Positions 29,901-42,400 of a stretch of DNA of 64,000 bases are shown here, in pieces. The DNA lies in contig NC_052508.1 in assembly GCF_014356525.2 (NCBI RefSeq), positions 55,996,497 to 56,060,496 on the forward strand, in the 5' to 3' direction. Origin of the DNA: Nilaparvata lugens. Its lineage: Eukaryota > Arthropoda > Insecta > Hemiptera > Delphacidae. The notes beneath the pieces were generated by a model that was not told the origin of the DNA, made no database searches, and saw only the letters and a list, made by a program, of their open reading frames with translations. The position numbers were made by a program, and so were the translations under genes. The first letter of the stretch is position 1. The number at the start of each line of letters is the position of its first letter.

Positions 29901-32900
29901 GCACACAAGTGAGAAGAGTACCTACACTTTGTGAAACATCTCATAGATAGAAGAAAAAGATTGCAGATAAAGTTTGAATTAATATGATTTCCCAGAGTCA
30001 AACAAATTTATGAAATGTGAATTTTCGATCATCAATGAGATGTATGATTATCAGCCACCAATCGCCACAAATCAAAACTCGCGTGTTCACAACGTTTGCA
30101 GTTTCCAACACTTGTTGGATGATAATAAAGTTTCTCGGTCAAGTTCATTAAAGCACATTCTGCGAGATCGAGTTAATGGTTCTTGCCTCTCCAGCTAATA
30201 ATAATCTATGTTGCCTCATTCTCACTCAAGAAAGTGTATTATTAAAAGTCGCAATAAATACTGTATTCATATTGATACTGATATACAGTTTGTTGCTTTT
30301 TGTGAGGAAGTAGAAAAAGTGGCCTTGAAAAGCTCAATAACACTATTCTCTCAAAGGCAAACCGATAACACGAATACAAAGAGTTGAATGTGGATGAAAC
30401 GACATTATTTCCTCTGATATTTATTACGCCAATTCATATAATAATGATCAATAATCGTTATGTTGACCCTTCATGGAGGTATGGGGTTGCCCAAGGAGGT
30501 CCAGGACCCTAAACCGATTTCGAATTCCCATGCACGCCACCTTGACTATCACATTTCTAGAGAAGCATTAGATGAGTTTTAACATCAGATAACTCAGGAA
30601 AAGTATTCTTTGAGCTACTGTACACACATATTGATGAGCAACATGAGCTATTTGTTTCGTTGAGAAAATTTCTACGTTACGTAACGAAAAGTCGGCAAGA
30701 GCTTACCTCACAGAAAATCGCCATAGGTCCAATAATTTGTGAGATTGAGACATGTACGCTAATAAGGATCTTCAATCAACCTACCGGTACGCTTAAAAGC
30801 GTTACATAATTTATTCTTCTTCTCCTTCTTCTTCTCTCGAACAGGGATTGGGCTATTGTAATTTACGTAGATAAGGAATTGTACGTAAATTTATTGAAAA
30901 AAAATTGAGCTAGGATTTCAGTATTGATTCATGCAGGTGTGGAACATAATTATACTATAGCTGATATCATGATAGCCTATAATGAAATCTCAAATTTTTC
31001 GTACCAACCTGGTAATTTTAGTAATGTTAAAATACTGCTGAACTATTTTTAGGGACCCCCCCTTGAATTGTTTTGATATATCAACCTCCTTGTGGGCACC
31101 CCTGCATTGTTGATAATAACAAACAATAGATCCTTCATTCATTCAAGCTTTGATTAATTGAACTTTACTTATCATCAAGTCTCAAGTCAAATTCATTTTC
31201 CTTAATGGACAAAAAACTATGATTCAGCTTACGATTATGAAAAGTCAATGCCATCTGGAGCTACGGTCAACCTGCAAACATCTGCGTCAAGTCCATAGGC
31301 CACTGATACAAAATATTTTCCACTCGTATATTTATGATTGAATTAATCTTTATTTCTCCGTGCAATTACAACTTATCTGCCATTATTTACCAACAAAGAG
31401 CAGAAGGCCATCATTGACGTAGACCGGCACTAAACTCAAACTTTTTGCAGAAAATTTATCGGCAAATTTCTATTTATATTGACGTAAACATTGAGTGATA
31501 TCGATGATATAGGCAGCGGTTGAGAAAACTCTGATTACTGTTCTTTTTTAGGATGTATTTTATCAGTTTATTATTGGAAATAAACGAAGTATTCAAAAAT
31601 CAATGCTCGTGTTTGTTGAGAAAAAATCAACTTTCTTCTTCGTGATGCCTTTTGAATAAAAACATGTAATACATATAATACACAAAAATTACAATGGATT
31701 TGACCATATTCATTCCGTAAGCCTACGAATGAAAAAAGTGAAATCCATCCTCATTATATGCCTTTTTTTCCTATGTAAATTGTAGCCTACAGTTCTCACA
31801 GATAGAACTCATTCTTTATTCTACATTTTACATAAGTTGTTAATATTTCGATTTTTATCATCCATTCAAGAGTTACTGAGTTACTCTTTATTGGTATGAA
31901 CCATTGTCCAATAGTTCTCATAACCATATTTGGAATACTTGGGCGTTTCTTCTTCTCGGTCAATGATATTAGAGCTAAGCCGCTATTGGTGAACAGCCAA
32001 TGGCCAATCGTTGGTCTTCACCAACATTCTGCAGCTCAATGCTGAAGCTTCCAGTTAACTAGAGATCGATAAAATGGTGTAACTAACGAAAGCAGTACAG
32101 TATCCCAAATTGTTTTGACAATATCGAGTCGTTAACAATACTAGTCTATATTTAAAATCAAATATTGAAGCGTTTTCCTTGTCTCATGAGAGAAATTATA
32201 GTTTATTTCGACTATCCTTATAACTTAACAAAATAATGATCCCGTGTTCCAATAAAATTATAATTGATATTTTAGCACTGTATTTTAAATGGAAAACACC
32301 AATTCTCGAAAGAAGGTTTTAGCAGAATGACATATTTCAATAATATCAATTATCGCTCGTTAGAGGATCAAGTAAATGTCAAGTGAACAATAAAATTAAT
32401 CACAAACATCATTCCAATAATTATTTATTTTATGTTTTGTTGTTGAAGGAAAAACTGTCTATTACAGAGTATTTATCAACTTTTAATTCTGCTCATACAT
32501 TTTTACGATGTACTTATACAATCAACTCTACAATCCACTTTTCAATCAACTGATAAGCTATTTAACAAAAAATAGTACAAAAAACTATTACATTTTCATA
32601 ATAACTGTGTGTTGACGAATAAAACACGATCTAACAATACTTATTTGTCTCACTGCGTATCTTAGAAAATCAGGTACACTCTTATTATTTTATTCTGACA
32701 ATGGAAACCTATCACAAGGTGATTTATAGACCTACAAAATTGAAGGTGAGCTATTAGTAATGCGGATAGCTTTATCCAAAAAATATGTAATCTACTTGCG
32801 GATTTCAGAAGACAAAAAATGTAATTTTCCAATATGTGTTGAAATTACGTAATATTACTCTAAAATAATATGTTATGATAATTTTATTTTTCCCTATTCA

Positions 32901-33829
32901 AGCTCTCATAATGACGTTTGTAGGTGATTATTATAAGAGTATATTAAGATGACACAAAATAAAATATCAGGGTCCCATTAGTTAAGTTGAGTATTCAAAC
33001 AAACAAACTGATAATAATCAATACTTGTTGAGTTATTATACAGAAACAAAATGTAATTCAACCCTTTCATCGGAATTTGAGTGATCTCATACGTTGACTT
33101 CTTTCATATCTCTGTGTGATAAAAAATTCAAGCTATCCTTTATCTTCTCTTAGTACCTGGTAAGTTCAGGAAAATGATTCCCTCACTCATCCACTGCTTA
33201 AAAATTCAACAGCTCAAGAAAGTATATAGGATACTGAGAATGCGTGAGCATTAAATGAATGAATGATAGTAGAGATTGACTTGATAAAATGCTATACTAC
33301 TATCATCTGGTGTTATTCTCGAGAGTTGTGTGTATATATTTAAAAATTATGTTTCCCAAACAGGTTTTCACCTTTGGGCTTTATTGTTTTGAAGGATATT
33401 TATATATTTTTGTTTTGTAAAATTGTATTGACAATAAAGAAGTTTCAAGTCATAATCATCATATACTTGATAAATGCTATATATCCCAGAAGATTGCTAT
33501 ATATCCCAGAAGATGCTAGAGAGTATGAAGATTATTATAGAGAATCCAATTTCTCTAAAACCTTAAGAAGAAAAAGAAGTTTATCATTCATAAATATTTA
33601 GTAATGATCCAGCCTTGAACACTATGACATTGATATCAGTTCTATTATTCCTCTACTCAATATATTATAATTATTTTATCACTCTCATTGTTCAATACGA
33701 CGTAATAATTATCATTCATGTTAATTAAGAAGAATAATTTTCGAATACAAATTTAGAATAGAAAATTTCTCTTGATTTTGAAATCGGATCCACTTCAGCA
33801 TTAACATAGGATCTCTCTGTTGTATATCC
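26990..33829. other. Gene-poor stretch without recognised genes
   Basis: Nothing supportable as a gene. The 110-codon frame at 28730-29062 and the frames at 29504, 30010 and 33374 lack domain or exon context. A (CAA)n tract is near 29605-29622, and GCTATATATCCCAGAAGAT is tandemly repeated at 33476-33513. 26990-27990 repeats at the end of the window; 28-37.3 kb is present once here. Confidence 0.5.
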
Positions 33830-34045
33830 ATACTTTTTCACTGTTGAAATTAAACTTGAATTTTAAAAAACACTTTTGAAGTGAAAATACACTCACTTTT
33901 GCAGTGACGATCGTTTCGACCTGTTGTTGGTCATCATCAGACAAATTATTAATAATAATTTTTAAATTCCACAGTCTGATGATGACCAACAACAGGTCGA
34001 AACGATCGACACTACAAAAGTAAGTGTATTTTCACTTCAATAGGA
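33830..34045. repeat. Foldback element, second locus
   Basis: Arms of about 75 bp: GAAGTGAAAATACACTCACT...GTTTCGACCTGTTGTTGGTC and the inverse GACCAACAACAGGTCGAAAC...AAGTAAGTGTATTTTC, separated by an AT-rich loop around 33950. Same family as 3500-3830. Confidence 0.75.
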
Positions 34046-34282
34046 TCTCTTATTGTTTCATCAAAATCTCATTCAATAAGTGATTGATGAACTTGTGATT
34101 CTTTGTCTTATCCACATTACTGTTCCATAGTCTATAGACTATACTTTCCTTCATGGTGTATCCTTGAAAAATGGATTAATTCAAAGTGAAATATTAGGAT
34201 TATATACATGCAATATCCATATCAGTATTAATTTTTTAATCACGACACATCATTTTTAGCCTCCACATTATTTGCGTCTCAA

Positions 34283-34742
34283 GCCTGTTAAACACATATC
34301 GATTTTTGTTCGTAAGATATTTTGCCGTCCTTGTAAATTCTATTAGATTGAAGAGATGTTTTTAAACAGATAATGTTTGTCAAGTTCCGTTTAATCTGAT
34401 CGAATTCATAAGGACGACAAAATATCGTACGAAGAAAAATCGATGTCTGTGTGCGGGGCCTTATGAATTCTATCAGATTAAACGGAACTTGACAAACATA
34501 ATCTGTTTGATCTAATAGAATTTGTAAGGATGGCGAAAAATCGTACAAACAAAAATCGATGAGTGTGTAGCTAGCCTTAAGCCCCGCACACACACATCAA
34601 TTTTTGTTCGTAAGGTATTTTCCTTATAAACTCTATTAGATTAAACAGATGATGTTTGTCAAGTTCCGTTTAACCTAATAGAATTTATAAGGACGGCAAA
34701 ATATCGTACGAACAAAAATCGATGTGTGTGTGTGGGACTTGA
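34283..34742. repeat. Cluster of inverted-repeat MITEs (CGCACACACA...TTTTTGTTCGTA)
   Basis: Three related modules in alternating orientation share ATCGATTTTTGTTCGTA (or its complement TACGAACAAAAATCGAT), AGTTCCGTTTAA and AATAGAATTTATAAGGACGG. The last, 34583-34738, has clear inverted ends GCCCCGCACACACACAT and ATGTGTGTGTGTGGGAC. Confidence 0.7.
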
Positions 34743-35299
34743 CTCTCTACGTATGTCTTATTGTCTAATATGAATCTCTCGCCTTTATTTACTGAAGAGT
34801 GTGGATGATATTCTCTCTTCACCCTCCCCCCACTAGATAACCCAAATTCTAGTAGACTATCCCCCACCAAAGTATTGGATACTGCTGGTCCCCCAAAAAT
34901 AATTTTCAAAACCCCCTCAAGAATTTCAAGGATGCAATCTCACCCCTGCTTATAGGCTACACTTTCATGAATAAGCAAACTGCTATAGAATAACATAAAG
35001 AACCATTTTTTCTACTGCTTTAATTTAAAAGATGAAAGAAATAGGTTTGAAATTCAACTTTTAAACGACACTGTCGAACGCCTCCTACATGGCTGAGCTT
35101 GCTTGCTAGACTCATATAATTATGTGCGTAATTGCATTCTGCTTCCCTTAATGCTTTTTGAGGATTAAGCTCTTCTTATAAATATGAAGGAAATAAAATT
35201 ACCTCCTCTCCACTATGAATTATTTCAGATAGAAATAAAGCATTTGTCCCCATGATTCTGATAATTGAATAATCGACACTATTATTTGATTGAAATTAT

Positions 35300-35480
35300 A
35301 TGTTTAATGGGTTCCCAGGCTGACAAATAATTTTTTGAATAGTAACGCTCATCGAATTTCCACCTGGCTGTTTATCCTTTTGTCAATATTTGCAGTAGCA
35401 GAAGTCTTCGGGGTGATTTACAGCATTTAATTGGATTTTCGTTTGATAATAATTATATACATTTTTATTGTCAGCACTTT
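35300..35480. repeat. Inverted relative of the 25.2-25.35 kb sequence
   Basis: CATCGAATTTCCACC, GCAGTAGCAGAAGTCTTCGG and GTGATTTACAGCATTTA appear in reverse complement at 25200-25345 (CACCCCGAAGACCTCTGCTA, GGAAATTCGATGAGAAC), so both are members of one interspersed repeat. Confidence 0.55.
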
Positions 35481-36285
35481 CTCCTTGGCTGAGTGTCGTC
35501 AGGAGAATAATAATTATATGTTTAATGTCTATTTTCCACATTTGATAATTGCTTATAGATAATAGAAAATCGTTTCTATATTTCGAAGACAGTACCTATT
35601 TAAACTCCATTATATCAGAGACAACTGATACAAGTACGCTATCTTTTCTCTATGATTATATTCTCCTCTCCATCTACCAGATAAACATAAGATTTATTTA
35701 TGTCGTCAATTCCACTATACCGTATTTTTATGCGTATATCGAAGGACGGATAAAGTCCAAACTTAATCTCTGTTCAAAATGAAGGGCACTCAAAGTTGGT
35801 TTTATAAACAATGCAAAGTTGATACAGCTATTTCACCTCCACGCCCACACTATGTTATTGTTCTACATAATTATAATAGTCATTTGCTTATATTTGATTT
35901 GCCTTGACTGTGACGTTCGAGATAGTCGCGGTTTGCTGATTATATTAGAATAGAAAAGATTTCTATTGAGAAAATAATCTTTAAACACAAAAATAGCTAG
36001 CCTATTGAAGTTGGAGAGATTTCAAGTTAGTAGATTGTATGCTGTGACTGTGGACACATTCTTAAGTTCAGCTTATGACATTTTTGGCACAAGAAAAGTT
36101 TCATACCATATTCCCAAAATATAGCTTATCATTGTAAGATTGTCATGGGTTTTTATATAGATCAATGAATCTTCTCCAGATACTCTCTAAGTTTTCAATA
36201 ATATCTCAACTGATCCTCATCTTATGCGTGAACCATGAGTTATCAACTTCCATAAATAATACTAATCCTTAATAATTGATGTTAA

Positions 36286-36411
36286 CCAAATTGGAATGAA
36301 TTGAATTGTTTTCAGATTACTATGAATTCAATGTTTCCAGAAAAGATCTTCGCCAAATTGGAATGAATTGAATTGTTTTCAGGTTACTATGAATTCAATG
36401 TTTCCAGAAAA
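36286..36411. repeat. 67-bp tandem duplication
   Basis: CCAAATTGGAATGAATTGAA...GAATTCAATGTTTCCAGAAAA occurs twice (from 36286 and from 36353) with one or two differences. Confidence 0.9.
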
Positions 36412-36564
36412 TTTTCAGGATGAAAACTAAGTTAAAACTGTCTCTGTTACTTGAAATGTAGCCTACAAGAATAATTACCTATTATAAATGAATATTAAAT
36501 AAGTAATTATTTCAATAAATGAATTGAAATAAATAAGTAATATTCAATAAATGAATTGAATAAG

Positions 36565-36710
36565 TCAGGGAAGCGCGGTCACGCTAATCGCTCCGATAAG
36601 ATACGAAATGGAAACAAGTCGATTCCAATTAGTGGCATCATAGCCGAAACATGTCGTAATTAAACAATTTAAAATAAGGGTTTTCATTTTTATTTCGATA
36701 CAAAAGGGTC
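36565..36710. repeat. Retroposon-like fragment with GGCATCATAGCCGAAACATG
   Basis: Contains GTGGCATCATAGCCGAAAC then ATGTCGTAATTAAACAATTT, a relative of the 137-bp repeat near the dipeptidase exons. AAGTCGATTCC upstream faintly resembles a tRNA-type B box, but no A box is convincing. Confidence 0.4.
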
Positions 36711-36968
36711 TGCTGAATTCCTTTTGGACCGGTGACCACTTGAGCCGACTCCACTAAATATAAAATTCATGACCTCGGAAATCACTTTCCGATATTCCGG
36801 ACCCCACTTAAAGATGTGCATCCTCTTTTCATTCATCATCCTTCCCATCACCCGTGAGTATCATCCTCTGGAGTATCAGTATCAGTATCTGGAGCTTGGA
36901 TTATCATCCTCTGGAAATCTTAATTCATTGGAAGTCTCTCTGGTTACTTTTCATTGGTTCTCTTGATG

Positions 36969-37100
36969 CCTGTTGCACGAAAGCCGGTTAAATTTTAACC
37001 GTGATTAATTCCACGTGAACCAATCAGAGAAGCCGTCTTTTCAAAAACGCCTTCTCTGACTGATTTCGTGGACTTAATCACGGTTATTTGTGCAACCGGT
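36969..37100. mobile_element. TIR MITE (TGTTGCACGAAAGCCGGTTA family)
   Basis: CCTGTTGCACGAAAGCCGGT then TAAATTTTAACCGTGATTAA pairs with TTAATCACGGTTATTTGTGC then AACCGG. The inner arms AACCAATCAGAGAAG and CTTCTCTGACTGATT also pair. I recall very similar MITEs in several insect genomes; the name is not known to me. Confidence 0.7.
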
Positions 37101-37310
37101 ACTTAGAATCACTGCAGGGATAAATGCGATATAGAACTCAACAGATGGAAGCTTCACAGAGAAATACAATAGTTGATGTTTTGGAACTAAAATAGATTAT
37201 AAAATGCCTCATCTGAAGGAAAATTGGAAAAACTTGAATTATCTAATTAATAATAAGGATTAAGTCAATACTCTAGGTTCACACTTAATTACATTACGGT
37301 GGCTATAAAT

Positions 37311-37410
37311 NNNNNNNNNNNNNNNNNNNNNNNNNNNNNNNNNNNNNNNNNNNNNNNNNNNNNNNNNNNNNNNNNNNNNNNNNNNNNNNNNNNNNNNNNN
37401 NNNNNNNNNN
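37311..37410. other. Assembly gap, 100 N
   Basis: Exactly 100 N, the usual placeholder for a gap of unknown size. The sequence on the right (37411) restarts at the counterpart of position 793, so the join was made by scaffolding, not by contiguous sequence. Confidence 0.98.
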
Positions 37411-37548
37411 ATTGGGGAATAGGACGGCTACGTCTCCCGAAGACGGATTCCCGATAGAGATGGAATGAGAGGCATTAAGTAATTAGTAACAATAGTAAAT
37501 TATAGTAATTGTTCAATTGTTTTGAAATTCTGAATGACTATTGCTTCC

Positions 37549-37663
37549 AATTCATTTATTTATTTGTGGATACAATCACAAATCATATAAATATGATTGG
37601 GTGAGAACAAAAACATGCTTGGCCCAAATCTATTCCATTCCCAAATTTTGATGATATTACATG
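37549..37663. repeat. Dispersed repeat, copy 2 counterpart of 931-1045
   Basis: Same sequence as 931-1045 at an offset of 36618. Confidence 0.5.
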
Positions 37664-38067
37664 TCCAAAAAAATAGGTGATGTTTCTACTGTAAAAAGTT
37701 CAAGTTCAATATTGGTTCAAAATGATATATGAGCTGGAAATTTTGAATCTAGAAGAATTAAAACAAACAAATTATAGTTAAATATTACATTTAATTATCA
37801 CTGCATATTGAATTAATTGAGTTATTTCGAAGTCTCAATTAATTAAATTTCAAAGACTTGAACAATCCAAGTAAATACTAGAGAAATTCAAAATCGAATC
37901 ACACTTAGGGAAGTTGGACAACAATGAAAATGTTTAGAGCTAATATGGTGGAGCATGATGTTGCGTTTTGTTTCTTTTCCGAGCTCCAAAGATGGATTTT
38001 GATAGAATTCATGGAGGGAAATTCATAGGATTACATAGAATTCTAGCCATGTTTCTACTTTTTGCAG

Positions 38068-38218
38068 AGCTTGAGGACGTGCATCGTCGAGGGAAAATTG
38101 CAAGTCTGGTTGGAGTGGAAGGGGGACATTCGCTGGGAAACTCCCTGGGTGTGCTGAGGATGTATTACGATCTGGGAGCGCGCTATCTCACTCTCACCCA
38201 TACTTGTCACACTCCCTG
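38068..38218 (+). CDS. DPEP1: Dipeptidase copy 2, first visible exon
   Basis: Same as exon 1450-1600, with the Glu zinc ligand in GVEGGH; acceptor TTTTTGCAG and donor GTGAGT conserved. Confidence 0.9.
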
Positions 38219-39419
38219 GTGAGTACTGCACAGCAGGCCAACTTTGTTTGTTATTTTTAATTATTTATATCCAGTATGAACCAGTAACATTTTCAAATCA
38301 CTTGTTGGTGTTATTGTTTCTCATTCATGAAGTAGTAAAAATTAGGCTCAACTCACACTTACGCGTCTCAGGTCGAGAAGAGACTCGACTCTAGTCGAGA
38401 GCATGTGTTTCCAAATGGTGACACTCAGACCAGTCGATTCTAGTCTCCGCGACGTCACCATTTGAAAACACATGCTCTCGACTAGAGTCGAGTCTCTTCT
38501 CGACCTGAGTCGCGTAAGTGTGAGTTGAGCCTTAACAGAATAAAGGAGACAATACGTGTCTTATTCAGTGATTGGGTCTTCTCCATATGAATACTTCCTG
38601 AAGTTTTATTCATTGTGATGCCTAAGCGTGTTAGCACAGAGAAAATATAGCATAAGAAGATATAGTGCGTATAGTGCGATATAGGGTATAGTGCGTTTAT
38701 GTCCTGAATTTTACTTCAGGTCAAGCTGATAGTCCTAGTAGTTCTTTCTCGTGAAGTTATGTTTTGCTGCTAGTCTCTCATATTGTTTCACATACCAATT
38801 CCACAATCATGTTCACACACTCACACGGCGAAAACAGTAATAATAAACAGTATAGTCAACTGTAATCGGCATGATAAACAAAAATCGGCTTAGAATTTGG
38901 AACATGAACGACCTATACACCATGGGATATCTTCTTAGTTTATTTCTTCTCTATGGTGTTAGCTTCAACATTTTTCAATTCCTACTTTCAGCAATAACTG
39001 ATATGAATGTAAATATTGTTATGATTATTTATTTATTTTAAAATACATATGAGAGCACAAGGATAACATCCCATAATTGCTCTTTTAACTCATAATACAA
39101 GTAAACAATTTTATACAAATATTGGAAGAAATAAAAAGTCTTCACGAAAAGTCTCTCTGGAAAATATCCAGTACAGAAGATTTAAACACTATTTTAGATA
39201 ACAGAAAAATAAACACAGCAAACATTGAAAGAAGAAAAAAATTTCACGATTTCACAGAAGTCATTTTGAGAAGAAAGAAAAGAAATAAAAGTAGTGGAAA
39301 GAAATTGAAAACACACCTTGAAGGAGTAGAGAAAACAAAGATATCACTGTCACAAAAGACTTTATCCAATCAAACTCCAACCATCAACGAGGGATTGACC
39401 TCAGCAACCCACTCCTCAA

Positions 39420-39489
<70 letters not shown>

Positions 39490-42400
39490 CCAGCAAGCTG
39501 AACATTTAAACTTGTTGTTCAATATTGTTGTTATTGTAACTGATATGGATATTCTCTGAAGTCAACTGTATTTTTGCACTCTAATTGTCTAATTGGTATT
39601 TGGAATGAAATTTATGATTGTTTGATGAGTAATTGCGGTGTAAAAGCTAATATTTGTTGACTCTTTTGGCAGGGCAGGCTGTTGTTTGGGTACAGAGGAA
39701 ATGGATCCACCAACAGAAGATGAGAACCAAGGACTTTCTTACTTCGGAAGTGTAAGATGAACCTAAGATTCCATCATTCTCAAAACTTTTACCGACTATT
39801 GAGAATGTCAAGAGTAGATGTATAGCCTTCACATCCTTTAATGTATCTGATAAAAACTGAACTGAATATTGTAAATGGAAGTTGTTTGATCGCAAAACTT
39901 AGTGCTCTGTTTAGTTTACTGAGATTTTGCAGTGCGATCTCACTTCAATCATCGTTTTGATATTACTCTCTCATTCATACAAGCTCCATTTATCTTATTT
40001 TGAGAGGATTCTCAAAATTCCATAAACTATTGGAGTATTACATTCTAATAAACATCCTCTTATCACATTAGTCCGTTTGTACTCAACAGATAGAATGTTC
40101 CTCGAAGAGGAATAAATTGATGATTGAACTGTTGTATATCCATACTTTTTCACTGTTAAAATTAAACTTGAATTTTTAAAAAACACTTTTGAAGTGAAAA
40201 TACACTTACTTTTGTAGTGACGATCGTTTCGACCTCTTGTTGGTCATCATCAGACTCTGATTGAATATCAATTATGAAATTCAATCATCAAACTTGAATT
40301 TTTAAAAAACACTTTTGAAGTGAAAATACACTTACTTTTGTAGTGACGATTGTTTCGACCTGTTGTTGGTCAGACTCTGATGAAACGATCGTCACTACAA
40401 AAGTAAGTGTATTCTCACTTCAAAAGTGTTTTTTAAAATTCAAGTTTGATGATTGAATTTCATAATTGATATTCAATTTCATTCGAGCACTGCAAAAGAC
40501 ATTCACGTCCAAGTAACGTTCACTATTTTTTGTCATAATAATCTGAAAAAGAATAATTGAGGAATAGAAAACATTACCTGCTTGTGCTGAAGTTACCACA
40601 TGCAGTCTATAAACATAACCTAGTTTAGAAATTCCGAATAAGGAATTTTTTGGAAGTTGACAAAACTTCCGAAGTTGACCGCATCTTGTGTGTTGACCGT
40701 CAGGCTTGCCGCAAATTTGGACGCCACGTGACGTGACATGACGTGATGTGAGTTGATATCATATTATAGTGTTCATATTGAAATTATGATTTGTGATTGT
40801 CAATGAAATGAATAATACTAATAATATTGAGGCGAAGCTAGCTTGTGTTGATATTAACTCATCTATAGTGATGTGCACGAGTGCACTTTATCATGGCAGT
40901 GTTTGTTTAGCAATGGTGTTGCTATCCTTGTCTATCATTCAACAAAGCGGATAGCGCTATCTCTTTCTCGCTTTGCTCTGTTGCCAGATCGTTTCTTAAC
41001 AATGTAGAATTAATAATGATTGATAGAATATTTCATTTTAATTATGATATTATTGAAAAATATAATTTCTTGCTTAACCCTACAGAGACACACTGGGGTG
41101 TCGAACACCCCAATTTAATTTTGCATTTTTCTTTAAAAAATATGAAAAAAACAATACTTGGACCATACTTCATCATTTCTTAATCATTTTTGTTCCAAGT
41201 GCATACAGAAAAAAATTCCCTGGGGTGTGAAACACCCCAGTGTGTCTCTTTAGGGTCAATAAAATATAATTGATTATTCTAAATGAGGATGAACAATTAA
41301 TATTACATCAATAAACCTGTATCAGCTACCGTGTTTATGAGGCATTGACAAGACAGAGGATCGGCAACGTTGTTCTCCTATATTTCTTCACTGCCATTAT
41401 AAGGTGGACCTCACTATAGCAGGCTCACGTCACGGAGCATCGCGTTTCGACAAACCTATAAAAAGGTTATCTTAATTTTAATGTGTGAATTTGTTGTGAT
41501 TGGGATTGCAGCAGGTGATAAGGGAGCTGAACAGACTGGGCATGCTGGTGGACCTGAGTCACACTTCGGTTCGCACCATGGAGGATGCTCTCAACGTGTC
41601 CATAGCACCCATCATATTCTCGCACTCATCCGCCTTCGCCCTCTGCAACTCAACTCGCAATGTCCCTGACCATGTGCTCAAACTGGTGGTCAGTCACTCC
41701 AACATTATTATCCAAGTTCATAAATTCATTGATTCACTTCCTCTATCAAGTATATACATAATATACGTATAAAGGTTAATGATTAGTATGATAGTTCTAT
41801 TATTTTTCACCTCAAATTTTATGTAGGTATTACATTTAGGCTAGTTTCACACTCATTCGATTCGTTTCCTTTTTGGCAAATTCCGATGAGTGTGAAACGG
41901 TAATTCGGTTTGAATTTGGTACCAAATAGAGACCGCATAGAACCGAACGCCCACTTGACTCTAATAAATTCCATTAGGTTTCAATTCGTTGCTACTTTCT
42001 CACACTTTCGGTTCGGTTCGGTTCGTTTTCGGCAAATTCCGATAAGTGTGAAACGATGATTCGGTTTGAATTCGGTACCGAATAGCAACCGCATAGCATC
42101 GAACGCCCCCTTGACACGAATAGGTTTCATCATATTCGAATTCGTTGTTAGGGAAACAGGAAAAAAACAAAGTCGTTTACAGATGCTTGCCTTTTTGTTT
42201 TTATTTTAACCTGATATCGTGTTTATCTGTTTCAAAATTTTCCAAGTCAAAATCATATGGTCAATTCATTTTTTTTAGTTCACAGGAACATTTTTCTCTC
42301 AATGAATAGTTTGCTAAAAAAATATGAAAGATATATAAATCAATTAAAACTCAGGCAGAATTTTTATTCTTTTTCCACGAATATTACATGATTTCTTCAA

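Noticed and set aside
36565..36620. tRNA-derived SINE head
   Set aside because: Only a weak B-box-like GTCGATTCC and no convincing A box or tRNA fold.
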